Positions 30,488 through 37,281 of a stretch of DNA of 37,281 nucleotides are shown here, one piece after another. Position numbers and translations under genes: made by a program. The notes beneath the pieces were generated by a model that saw only the letters and a program-made list of their open reading frames with translations, was not told the DNA's origin and made no database searches. Source of the stretch: an uncultured Subdoligranulum sp. (GTDB lineage Bacteria; Bacillota_A; Clostridia; Oscillospirales; Ruminococcaceae); contig NZ_CALADU010000087.1 in assembly GCF_937890665.1 (NCBI RefSeq), positions 1 to 37,281 on the forward strand. The letters run 5' to 3'. Position 1 is the stretch's first letter; each line of letters begins with the position of its first letter.

Positions 30488-31785
30488 CGACAACGATGAT
30501 TGCAACGCTGCTTTTGGTCGGCGTATTTCTGGCGCTTGTCTTTTTGCGGGTGCCGGTGGTCTATGCCATTGGTACTTCGTCGCTGCTGGTATTTTTCTAT
30601 CTGGGCATCAACCCGATGCAGATGGCTCTGCGTTTTGTAACAAACCTGAACTCTTACACCTTGTTGGCGGTTCCGTTCTTTATTCTCATGGGCGAATTGA
30701 TGGGCGCCGGCGGTGTTACCGAAACGCTGATCGACTTCTCCCGAGAACTGGTCGGCTGGATTCGCGGCGGCGCGGCGATGGTCAACGTAGTGGCCTCCTT
30801 CTTCTTCGGCGGCATCTCCGGTTCCTCTTCTGCGGACTGTGCTTCTCTGGGCCCCATCGAAATCAAAATGATGGAAGAACAGGGCTATGACCGTGCGTTC
30901 TCTACCTGCTTGACGATGGCCAGCTCGGTGGAAGGCATTCTGGTTCCTCCCAGCCAAAACATGGTTATCTATACTTTGGCAGCAGCTGGTGTCACCAGCG
31001 TTTCCATCGGCCAGTTGTTTTTGGCCGGTTATGTCCCCGGCGCGGTGCTCTCCATCGTGCTGATGATCTACTCCTACTATTACTCCAAAAAGATGAATAT
31101 CCCCGTCACCGGCAAATTCAATTTGATCGCATGCATCAAATCGTTGGGCCGTGCCATCTGGGGCTTGCTGGCCGTGCTGATCGTGGTCGTGGGCGTTATT
31201 ACCGGTGTGTTTACCACCACCGAATCCGCCGCTTGCGCCGTGGTCTGGTCTCTGGTCGTAGGTTTGTTCATCTATAAAGGCTTTAAGCTGCGGGATATCC
31301 CCAATATCTTCCACAACGTTACCATGACCTTGGGCAAGGTGCTGATCCTCATCGGTGTGTCCGGATCCTTTACCTACCTGCTGACCTACCTGAAGGTGCC
31401 CACGATGGTCTCTACGGCACTGTTCAACCTGACCGACAACAAGATCGTGATCTTGATCATGCTCAACATCCTCATGCTGGTTCTGGGCTGCTTGGTCGAA
31501 ATGGCCTGCCTGATCCTGATGCTGACGCCGGTTATCCTGCCCATCTGGATGTCGCTGGGTCTCTCTCCCATTCATCTGGGCATTGTGATGGTCCTCAACC
31601 TTGGCATTGGCTTGCTGACCCCGCCGGTTGGTTCTACGCTGTTCATCGGCAGTGCAATCTCGGGAATCCGAATCGAAAAGCTGGCCAAAAAGATGATTCC
31701 GTTCTATGCTGTAATGGGCATTGCGCTGTTGATTTTGACCTACTTCCCCCAGAGCTTTATGTGGCTGCCTGAGATGATGATGTGA
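30484..31785 (+). CDS. dctM: TRAP transporter large permease subunit
   Basis: A 433-residue protein with about twelve membrane helices. DctM signatures are AVPFFILMGELMGAGGVTE, FGGISGSSSADCASLGPIEI with the Ser-rich sodium/substrate-site segment, SSVEGILVPPSQNMVIY, and LNLGIGLLTPPVGSTLFIGS near the end. It forms the elevator-type transport core with DctQ and takes cargo from DctP. AAAGGAGG precedes the ATG, and the gene overlaps dctQ by four bases. Length and motifs are complete, so the transporter should be functional. Confidence 0.95.
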   Translation: MTTTMIATLLLVGVFLALVFLRVPVVYAIGTSSLLVFFYLGINPMQMALRFVTNLNSYTLLAVPFFILMGELMGAGGVTETLIDFSRELVGWIRGGAAMVNVVASFFFGGISGSSSADCASLGPIEIKMMEEQGYDRAFSTCLTMASSVEGILVPPSQNMVIYTLAAAGVTSVSIGQLFLAGYVPGAVLSIVLMIYSYYYSKKMNIPVTGKFNLIACIKSLGRAIWGLLAVLIVVVGVITGVFTTTESAACAVVWSLVVGLFIYKGFKLRDIPNIFHNVTMTLGKVLILIGVSGSFTYLLTYLKVPTMVSTALFNLTDNKIVILIMLNILMLVLGCLVEMACLILMLTPVILPIWMSLGLSPIHLGIVMVLNLGIGLLTPPVGSTLFIGSAISGIRIEKLAKKMIPFYAVMGIALLILTYFPQSFMWLPEMMM

Positions 31786-31809
31786 CAGCTCGGAAAGGAT
31801 GACGATACT

Positions 31810-32517
31810 ATGCCGATGTGGAAAAACGATGAGGAAATGTTCCGCCTCATGAAAGAAAAGCTGTATACCCCGGTGGTGGGGGATATCTTGGACCAGATGG
31901 GATATAAACATCAGTTCCTTCCGGCCGAGATCCGCCCCTTGGAATCGCTGGTCCCTGCCGATGCGTTCATTGACCGCACCCAGCAGGACAACCGTCTCAA
32001 GATTGCGGGGTATGCCTGCACGGTGCTGGAAAACGATGTCTTTGACAACCCCAAAAAGCCGTTCGGTTACCTGACCGAAGCACTTGACCAACTGCAGCCC
32101 AATGAAGTTTATGTGGCTACCGGTGCGCACAACAGTGCACTGTGGGGCGAGCTGCTTACCGCTACCGCCAAGGCGCGCGGCGCGGTGGGCGCGGTGGTGG
32201 ACGGTTACAGCCGGGACACCCCGCAGGTGCTGGAACAGAACTTCCCGGTGTTCTGCACCCACTGCTGGGCGCAGGATTCCTCGGTGCGCACCTATGTGTT
32301 TGACTACCGCTGCACCATCGAGATCGGGCAGGTCACCATTCATGACGGCGACCTTGTCTTTGGCGATATTGACGGTGTGCTGATCATCCCGCGTCAAGTC
32401 AAGGATGAGGTTCTGGAACGTGCACTGGAAAAAGCCAGCGCTGAAAAGACGATGCGCCGCGCCATTGAGCAGGGCATGTCTTCCACTGAGGCTTTCCGTA
32501 CTTTCGGCGTGCTGTGA
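31810..32517 (+). CDS. RraA-family protein, possible 2-oxo acid aldolase/decarboxylase
   Basis: A 235-residue protein of the RraA/MenG-like family. The core motif [20 protein letters not shown] and the following [14 protein letters not shown] hold the metal/pyruvate-site Gly-Glu and Arg-Asp residues of 4-hydroxy-4-methyl-2-oxoglutarate aldolases. The family also includes RNase E inhibitors in proteobacteria, which is unlikely here. Between a TRAP transporter and a dehydratase, a C-C lyase or decarboxylase acting on the dehydrated sugar acid is the best guess. GGAAAGGATGACG precedes the ATG, 24 bases after dctM. Confidence 0.85.
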   Translation: MPMWKNDEEMFRLMKEKLYTPVVGDILDQMGYKHQFLPAEIRPLESLVPADAFIDRTQQDNRLKIAGYACTVLENDVFDNPKKPFGYLTEALDQLQPNEVYVATGAHNSALWGELLTATAKARGAVGAVVDGYSRDTPQVLEQNFPVFCTHCWAQDSSVRTYVFDYRCTIEIGQVTIHDGDLVFGDIDGVLIIPRQVKDEVLERALEKASAEKTMRRAIEQGMSSTEAFRTFGVL

Positions 32518-32529
32518 AAGAGGTGCGAT

Positions 32530-32868
32530 ATGCAAAAGGAGATCGTCGCATTTCAGATTGATTTGCAGGACAACGTTGCCACAGCGCTGGATCCCATTGC
32601 AGAAGGGGATTCCGTTGTTCTGACCGGCGAGCATACGATTCCTTCGCTGGTTGCGGTCGGCGATATTCCGGTAGGGCATAAAATTGCACTGTGTGCCATA
32701 CGAGCCGGAGAGGATATTGTGAAATACGGTGTGGTCATCGGCCGTGCAACGGTGGACATCCCGGCGGGGAGCTGGGTGCACCTGCATGTGATGCACAGCA
32801 TCTATGACGAGCGCTCGGGACATCTGGACGTAAATACCGGTGCGCCCAAAGATACCAAGTATGAGTGA
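32530..32868 (+). CDS. UxaA-type dehydratase, small (SAF-domain) subunit
   Basis: A 112-residue SAF-domain protein like the N-terminal part of altronate/galactarate dehydratases. Visible motifs are AFQIDLQDNVATALDPIAEG, ALCAIRAGEDIVKYG and GRATVDIPAGSWVHLHVMHS; the latter matches the consensus 'IGxAxxdIxxGxhVHvHN'. It would pair with the next gene's product to form one iron-dependent sugar-acid dehydratase. Spacing and overlap show tight coupling: GAAAGAGG before the ATG and an end that lies 11 bases before the most likely start of the large subunit. Confidence 0.88.
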   Translation: MQKEIVAFQIDLQDNVATALDPIAEGDSVVLTGEHTIPSLVAVGDIPVGHKIALCAIRAGEDIVKYGVVIGRATVDIPAGSWVHLHVMHSIYDERSGHLDVNTGAPKDTKYE

Positions 32869-32878
32869 GGTACAGCAT

Positions 32879-34102
32879 ATGGATGCAATGCAGCAAAAAT
32901 GGCAAGGGTATCGCAGACAAAGCGGACCTCCGGGCATCCGCAACCGGGTGCTGGTTATTTACACCGTCAAGTGTTCTGAGTTTGTGGCGCGCCGCATTGT
33001 GGAGCAAAGCGCTCATCCTGATGTGGAACTGATCGGCTTTGACGGCTGTACGGACAACCAATATGCTGTCGATCTGCTCATCAGCCTGATTCGTCACCCC
33101 AATGTGGGTGCGGTTTTGGCCGTGGGGCTGGGATGTGAGTATATCCAGCCCCAATGGCTGGCCGACATTGCCGAGCATGCGGGAAAACCTGCGCGCTGGA
33201 TGTTCATTCAGCAGCAGGGCGGTACAGCGCCTTCCATTGAAAAGGGACTGTGCTGGGTGAAAGAACTGCTGCAGGAACTGCAAAACACGCCGCGGGTGGA
33301 GATGGGCATGTCCGATCTGATCATCGGTGCAGAATGCGGCGGCAGTGACTATACCAGCGGCTTGGCCGGCAATGTGGTGGTAGGACGCTTTTTTGACCGC
33401 TTGGTGGATGCAGGCGGTGCGGCGATTTTTGAGGAAATCGTCGAGGCCGTCGGTCTGGATAAGTTGTTGGTGGGACGTGCTGCCAATGAGAAGGCTGCGC
33501 AGGAGATTCGCTACACCTACGACAAAGCACTGGACTATTGCCGCTCGGTACGGCAGTATTCCGTCAGCCCCGGCAACTTTGCCGGAGGACTTTCCACCAT
33601 TGAAGAAAAGAGTATGGGCGCGGTGATCAAAAGCGGGTCCCGCCCCATCCAAGGGGTACTGAAAGTTTCGGTACAGCCGCCGCAGCACGGATTGTGGCTG
33701 CTGGATTCTACGCCGGACCCCCACTGGATGCAGTTTGGAATCACCAACCCCAACGACAACGAGGGGCTGATGGACCTTGCAAGCTGCGGTGCCCACATTG
33801 TGTTCCTCGTTACTGGACGGGGCAGCGTGGTGGGCAGCGCGGTGGCGCCCTGCATCAAGATCACCGGCAATCACGAGACCTTCACCCGCATGGCGGGCGA
33901 TATGGAGTTCGATGCCAGCCCGATTCTGCGCGGCGCTGTCACGCAGGCGGAACTCACCGAACAACTGGCGCAGTATGTGGCGCAGATCGCCGCAGGAACC
34001 CAAACGAAGAGTGAAGCGCTGGGTCATCGAGAATTTTTTATCCCTTACAAATATCAAGAAAAGCAAGTGGCATTCCAGCGTGCTTGCGAGATCGACAAAT
34101 AA
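32879..34102 (+). CDS. UxaA-type dehydratase, large subunit (altronate/sugar-acid dehydratase family)
   Basis: A 407-residue protein of the UxaA/GarD C-terminal family. Conserved segments include GIRNRVLVIYTVKCSEFVA, IGFDGCTDNQYAVDLL, GAVLAVGLGCEYIQPQ, QQQGGTAPSIEKGL, IIGAECGGSDYTSGLAGN and ITGNHETFTRMAGDMEFDAS. The Cys residues in these positions probably bind the labile iron. It removes water from a sugar acid such as altronate to give 2-keto-3-deoxy-gluconate. ATG 32879 is chosen for the GAGGT seven bases upstream; ATG 32861, overlapping the small-subunit stop, is possible. Substrate is inferred from context only. Confidence 0.88.
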   Translation: MDAMQQKWQGYRRQSGPPGIRNRVLVIYTVKCSEFVARRIVEQSAHPDVELIGFDGCTDNQYAVDLLISLIRHPNVGAVLAVGLGCEYIQPQWLADIAEHAGKPARWMFIQQQGGTAPSIEKGLCWVKELLQELQNTPRVEMGMSDLIIGAECGGSDYTSGLAGNVVVGRFFDRLVDAGGAAIFEEIVEAVGLDKLLVGRAANEKAAQEIRYTYDKALDYCRSVRQYSVSPGNFAGGLSTIEEKSMGAVIKSGSRPIQGVLKVSVQPPQHGLWLLDSTPDPHWMQFGITNPNDNEGLMDLASCGAHIVFLVTGRGSVVGSAVAPCIKITGNHETFTRMAGDMEFDASPILRGAVTQAELTEQLAQYVAQIAAGTQTKSEALGHREFFIPYKYQEKQVAFQRACEIDK

Positions 34103-34126
34103 TGTCGAAAAAGGAGGCAAATCTTT

Positions 34127-34927
34127 ATGGCTGCGTTTACGCAAGAACAGATGCAAAACTTTGCTATGGCAAAGTGGTATGATTTGACGGGCCGTGTGGC
34201 GATTGTGACGGGTGGCTCTACCGGTTTGGGTCTGGCCATCACCCGCTGCTTGGTGAGCGCCGGCGCGAAGGTGTGTGTGGTCAGCTTCGAGGCACCGGAG
34301 CAGGCTGCCGATGCTTTGGCGGAGTTTGGCGATCAGGCGGCATTTTACCAGTTTGATATTACCGATACCGACAATGCACAGGCCCTTGTGGACCGTATCG
34401 TGCAGGAGCAGGGCCGCATTGACATTCTCATCAACAATGCGGGCAACCACTGCAAAAAGTTCATCTGGGATATGACGGTGGAAGACTACAAGCGCGTGCT
34501 GGATGTCCACCTCGTCGGCTCTTTTGCGATGACCAAGGCGGTTGTGCCTTACATGAAAGAGCAGAAGTATGGCCGCATCGTCTTCCAGGCCAGCATGACG
34601 AGCTACATTGGTCAGCCGCAGGTGGCGGGCTATTCTACCGCCAAGGCAGGCTTCTTGGGCATGATCCATACGCTGACGGCCGAATTGGCAGAGTACGGCG
34701 TTACGGTCAATGCCATTGCACCGGGCTGGATCGACACGCCGATGTTCCACAAGGCTACCGATAATGACCCGCCGCGTTTGGCGAAGATCATGGGCCGTAT
34801 TCCCGCTAAGACGGTGGGCGATCCCATGGACGTGGGTATGTGTGCGGCCTTCCTGTGCAGCGATGCGGCACGGTATATCAGCGGTAGCTGCATCCCGGTA
34901 GACGGCGGTGCTTTGATCGGTTTTTGA
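34127..34927 (+). CDS. SDR-family oxidoreductase (second)
   Basis: A 266-residue classical short-chain dehydrogenase with an extra N-terminal stretch of about 20 residues. It has TGGSTGLG (28-35), NNAG (103-106), and catalytic Ser156, Tyr169 and Lys173 (AGYSTAKAG). The family branch includes gluconate 5-dehydrogenase and 2-deoxygluconate dehydrogenases. It probably reduces the keto-uronate product of the isomerase encoded next, in place of UxaB or UxuB, which are from another family. AAGGAGG precedes the ATG. Its sequence differs enough from the SDR at 25334-26083 that the two probably act on different steps. Confidence 0.88.
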   Translation: MAAFTQEQMQNFAMAKWYDLTGRVAIVTGGSTGLGLAITRCLVSAGAKVCVVSFEAPEQAADALAEFGDQAAFYQFDITDTDNAQALVDRIVQEQGRIDILINNAGNHCKKFIWDMTVEDYKRVLDVHLVGSFAMTKAVVPYMKEQKYGRIVFQASMTSYIGQPQVAGYSTAKAGFLGMIHTLTAELAEYGVTVNAIAPGWIDTPMFHKATDNDPPRLAKIMGRIPAKTVGDPMDVGMCAAFLCSDAARYISGSCIPVDGGALIGF

Positions 34928-34942
34928 GTGGAGAGGAAACGT

Positions 34943-36349
34943 ATGAATACAAAATTCAACGAAGAACTGTTTCTGACCAACGAAACCGGCCGGATGCTCT
35001 ATCATAAGTATGCGGAGCCGATGCCGATCATCGACTATCACTGCCATCTGCAGCCGGTGGAGATCTACGAAAACAAAGAGTTTGAAGATCTGGGCGAAAT
35101 GTGGCTGCGTGGCGACCATTACAAATGGCGGGCCATGCGTACCTTCGGCATTGCGGAAGAGTATATCACCGGTTCGGCCAGCTATCATGACAAGTATCTG
35201 GCTTTCGCAGAGATTTTGCCCAAATTGGTGGGCAATCCCATCTATATCTGGTGTGCGCTGGAGCTGAAACGCTATTTTGATATTGATGAGCCTCTTTGCG
35301 CGGAAAACGCGGAGGAGATCTATCAAAAGACCACCCGGATGATCCACGAAAAGCACATGACCCGCCGTTGGTGCATGGAGCATTCCAACGTGCGTCTTGT
35401 CAGCACCACCGAAGATCCCGTCGATGATCTGCGGTATCACATCGCCCTGCAAAAGGAAGAGATGTTTACGCGGGTGATCACGGCGTTCCGTCCTGACAAA
35501 GCGATGTTTGTGGGATTGGAGAGCTTCTCTGCCTACTTGGAAAAGCTGGCGCAGGTGTCGGGCGTGGCCATTGATTCCTTTGCCACCATGTTGGACGCGC
35601 TGGAAGCACGGCTCCGGTTTTTCCAGCAGACGACGGGAACCACCGTCAGCGACGACGGAATCCCGCACTTTACTTGGGCGGATTACACCGACGCAGAGAT
35701 CGAGGAGATCTTCCGCAAAGGCCGTGCCAATATTCCGCTGACCGACCACGAAGTGGATCAGTATCAGAGCGCCTTCCTGTACGAGATGGCGCGCCGGTAT
35801 AACCGCAACGGGTATGTCATGCAGCTGCATATCGGCACCTACTTGGACGCCAACACCACCGGTGTACAGCGGGTCGGTCAATCCACCGGCTTTGACTGCG
35901 CCGATGACCAGTGCTCTGTGACCAGCGTCGGAGAGCTGCTGAACCGGCTGACCATCGCAGGGGAACTGCCCAAAACCATTCTGTACCCGTTGGACGGTAC
36001 AAAAATCGAGACCTGGGCCATTTTGGCGGCGGGATTCTGCGACAACGGCACCAAAGCAAAGGTACAGTTGGGTGCTCCTTGGTGGTTCAACGATCAGGCC
36101 TTTGGCATTCAGCGGCAATTCGAGGCCTGCGCCAACCTGTATCCCGTCAGTCTGTCGGTGGGCATGCTGACCGACAGCCGGAGCTTTATCTCCTACCCGC
36201 GGCATGAACTTTACCGCCGCGTCCTGTGCAACTATCTGGGCCAGTTGATCGAGCGGGGCGAGTATTTCTCCGGCGAAGAAGCGATTCGCCAAGTCATTGA
36301 GGACGTATGTTTCCGCAATGCGAATGAATTTTTCGGGTTTGGCGTATAA
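34943..36349 (+). CDS. UxaC-family uronate isomerase, divergent
   Basis: A 468-residue amidohydrolase-superfamily protein, the usual UxaC length. It has the metal motif DYHCHLQP (His33, His35), the substrate segment GAPWWFND (377-384), and VGMLTDSRSF. UxaC isomerises glucuronate to fructuronate or galacturonate to tagaturonate. Three usual UxaC positions are changed: TTDDP is TTEDP (Glu157), the RNNNTRMF loop is LDANTTGV (301-308), and the L(N)PxxN segment is YPLDGTKIET (348-357). A different uronate-like substrate is therefore plausible. ATG 34943 follows GAGAGGAAAC; GTG 34928 overlaps the SDR stop and is less likely. Confidence 0.85.
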   Translation: MNTKFNEELFLTNETGRMLYHKYAEPMPIIDYHCHLQPVEIYENKEFEDLGEMWLRGDHYKWRAMRTFGIAEEYITGSASYHDKYLAFAEILPKLVGNPIYIWCALELKRYFDIDEPLCAENAEEIYQKTTRMIHEKHMTRRWCMEHSNVRLVSTTEDPVDDLRYHIALQKEEMFTRVITAFRPDKAMFVGLESFSAYLEKLAQVSGVAIDSFATMLDALEARLRFFQQTTGTTVSDDGIPHFTWADYTDAEIEEIFRKGRANIPLTDHEVDQYQSAFLYEMARRYNRNGYVMQLHIGTYLDANTTGVQRVGQSTGFDCADDQCSVTSVGELLNRLTIAGELPKTILYPLDGTKIETWAILAAGFCDNGTKAKVQLGAPWWFNDQAFGIQRQFEACANLYPVSLSVGMLTDSRSFISYPRHELYRRVLCNYLGQLIERGEYFSGEEAIRQVIEDVCFRNANEFFGFGV

Positions 36350-36388
36350 ACCGGTTGGGCCGATACCATCATGAAAGGAGACAGTCTG

Positions 36389-37192
36389 GTGGAATGGGAA
36401 CAACGCCTACATAAGGCTGCAGAAGGGCAGGGGCATCTGAAAGGCAACGTGGTGCTCTGCCCCGGCGGCGGCTATGAATGGCTTTCCCCTCGGGAAGCAC
36501 AGCCGGTGGCCGATGCCTTTGCCGCCGACGGCTGGACAGTGTGGGTGTTGTCCTATACGCTGGCAGCTCCTCAGGTGACACCGGGCAAGGCACCGTTGTG
36601 CCAACTGGCAGAAGCGGTGCGGCAGGTGCGAAGCCGGCAGCCGGAAAAACCGGTTGTGGTGTGCGGTTTCTCGGCAGGCGGCCATGTGGCGGCCAGTCTG
36701 GCTGTTCACTGGCAGGATGTTCAAGACCCGGCTATGCCGGATCGTACAGTACGACCCGATGCCGTGGTGCTGGGGTATCCGGTCATTACGGCGGGAACCT
36801 ATGCGCACCGTCCCAGCTTCGAGGCCCTGTTAGGCCCTAAACCGCAGGGAACTGCGTCGGCTGATTGGGAGCGGCAGGCACAGTATTTCAGTTTGGAACG
36901 CCATGTTACCCAAGAAACACCTCCGGTTTTTCTGTGGCACACGGCGGCCGATGAACTGGTTCCGGTACAGAATAGCCTGCTGTTTGCCCAGCAACTGGCG
37001 GAACAAAAGGTTCCATTTGAAATGCACATTTACCCCTACGGTGTGCATGGTCTTTCCTTGGCTACTCCGCCGGTGGAAGAACCGGAAAAGCAGCGTTGGG
37101 CGGACCCCCACGTGGCGGAATGGTTCGCCGATTGCCTGTACTGGCTGGATCTGGTGCTGTTTCCCCAGAAGGGGAAGCAAGAACAAGGCTGA
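36389..37192 (+). CDS. Alpha/beta-hydrolase, acetyl-esterase-like
   Basis: A 267-residue cytoplasmic alpha/beta hydrolase. The oxyanion segment VVLCPGGGYEWLSPREA resembles the HGGG-type acetyl-esterase family. The nucleophile elbow is GFSAGGH, the acid is in HTAADELVP, and the catalytic His is in YPYGVHGLS. In this operon it may remove acetyl groups from pectin- or glycan-derived uronates. GTG 36389 has AAAGGAGA eight bases upstream, whereas the in-frame ATG 36371 has no ribosome binding site. It is the last gene of the operon and precedes tandem hairpins. Confidence 0.88.
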   Translation: MEWEQRLHKAAEGQGHLKGNVVLCPGGGYEWLSPREAQPVADAFAADGWTVWVLSYTLAAPQVTPGKAPLCQLAEAVRQVRSRQPEKPVVVCGFSAGGHVAASLAVHWQDVQDPAMPDRTVRPDAVVLGYPVITAGTYAHRPSFEALLGPKPQGTASADWERQAQYFSLERHVTQETPPVFLWHTAADELVPVQNSLLFAQQLAEQKVPFEMHIYPYGVHGLSLATPPVEEPEKQRWADPHVAEWFADCLYWLDLVLFPQKGKQEQG

Positions 37193-37234
37193 CCCGGTAT
37201 ATAAGCGAAACGCACCGGAAACGATGTAAATCAT

Positions 37235-37258
37235 AACCCCACGTTGAACGTGGGGTTT
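37235..37258 (+). terminator. Probable terminator of the sugar-acid operon
   Basis: AACCCCACG (37235-37243) pairs with CGTGGGGTT (37249-37257) around TTGAA, followed by only three T residues in a row. A second hairpin begins eight bases later. Confidence 0.6.
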
Positions 37259-37265
37259 GCAAAAC

Positions 37266-37280
37266 GGCCCCATAGGGGCC
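37266..37280. repeat. Second hairpin at the right edge
   Basis: GGCCCC (37266-37271) and GGGGCC (37275-37280) form a 6-bp stem with an ATA loop. The window ends here, so a T-run or further repeat cannot be judged. Confidence 0.5.
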
Positions 37281-37281
37281 A

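Noticed and set aside
30445..32943. Minus-strand open frame of over 800 codons opposite dctM and the RraA gene
   Set aside because: The very high His, Gln and Asp content with no domain is typical of the complement of a membrane-protein gene. The plus-strand genes are certain.
32735..36403. Minus-strand open frame of over 1200 codons opposite the dehydratase, SDR and UxaC genes
   Set aside because: It is antisense to well-supported genes with clear family motifs and ribosome binding sites. Its composition (Arg, Gln and His rich, no domain) is that of a shadow frame in GC-rich DNA.

Overview
The window looks like a chromosomal segment of a Gram-positive gut-type member of the Clostridia, most likely Oscillospiraceae/Ruminococcaceae (relatives of Faecalibacterium, Gemmiger or Subdoligranulum). 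The reasons are GC-rich coding DNA with strong AAGGAGG-type ribosome binding sites, frequent GTG/TTG starts, sigma-A promoters with 17-base spacers, a SpoIID-type protein with peptidoglycan-binding repeats, and Rnf-like, TRAP and hexuronate genes. The assignment is inference: there is no rRNA, and no tRNA, CRISPR array, transposase or phage module is visible.

Layout. (1) 1-145: the tail of an unidentified hydrophobic protein and its terminator. (2) 246-1241: a WYL-domain regulator with its own promoter. (3) 1365-9559: a six-gene surface-glycan operon (polyprenyl-phosphate sugar-1-phosphate transferase, two GT4 glycosyltransferases, a large GT-C-like membrane protein, a membrane-anchored GT2 and UDP-galactopyranose mutase), closed by a terminator. 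No Wzx flippase or Wzy polymerase is recognisable. (4) 9742-16045: a tight operon with rpe, three Rnf-like membrane subunits in the order D-E-A, a DUF1015 protein, an Arg-rich disordered protein and an RlmA-type rRNA methyltransferase. (5) 16090-17682: a small acidic protein, a degenerate LytR-CpsA-Psr-like protein, and a gene-poor stretch with strong hairpins and a 32-codon reading frame. (6) 17683-25262: CstA, a GH13 alpha-glucosidase, a nitroreductase, and a two-gene unit for peptidoglycan-binding proteins (M15 peptidase-like and SpoIID-like) without signal peptides. (7) 25334-37192: a sugar-acid catabolic island: two SDR dehydrogenases, a LacI regulator, an enolase-superfamily dehydratase, a DctPQM TRAP transporter, an RraA-like protein, a split UxaA-type dehydratase, a divergent UxaC-type isomerase and an esterase.

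How the genes work together. In the sugar-acid island the transporter would import a uronate or aldonate. The isomerase, SDRs and dehydratases would convert it towards a 2-keto-3-deoxy acid; no KDG kinase or KDPG aldolase is present. Four closely related LacI-type inverted repeats sit at the lacI promoter and just downstream of the two divergent promoters at 28489-28658, so the island appears to be one regulon with autoregulation.

The most unusual system is the RnfD-E-A-like trio. By my alignment from memory, the two membrane subunits that normally share a [2Fe-2S] cluster have lost all four cysteine ligands, RnfD lacks a clean flavinylation motif, and subunits B, C and G are absent. The RnfE-like subunit instead carries about 250 residues of Pro/Gln-rich disordered sequence. 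This looks like an Rnf core repurposed away from electron transfer.
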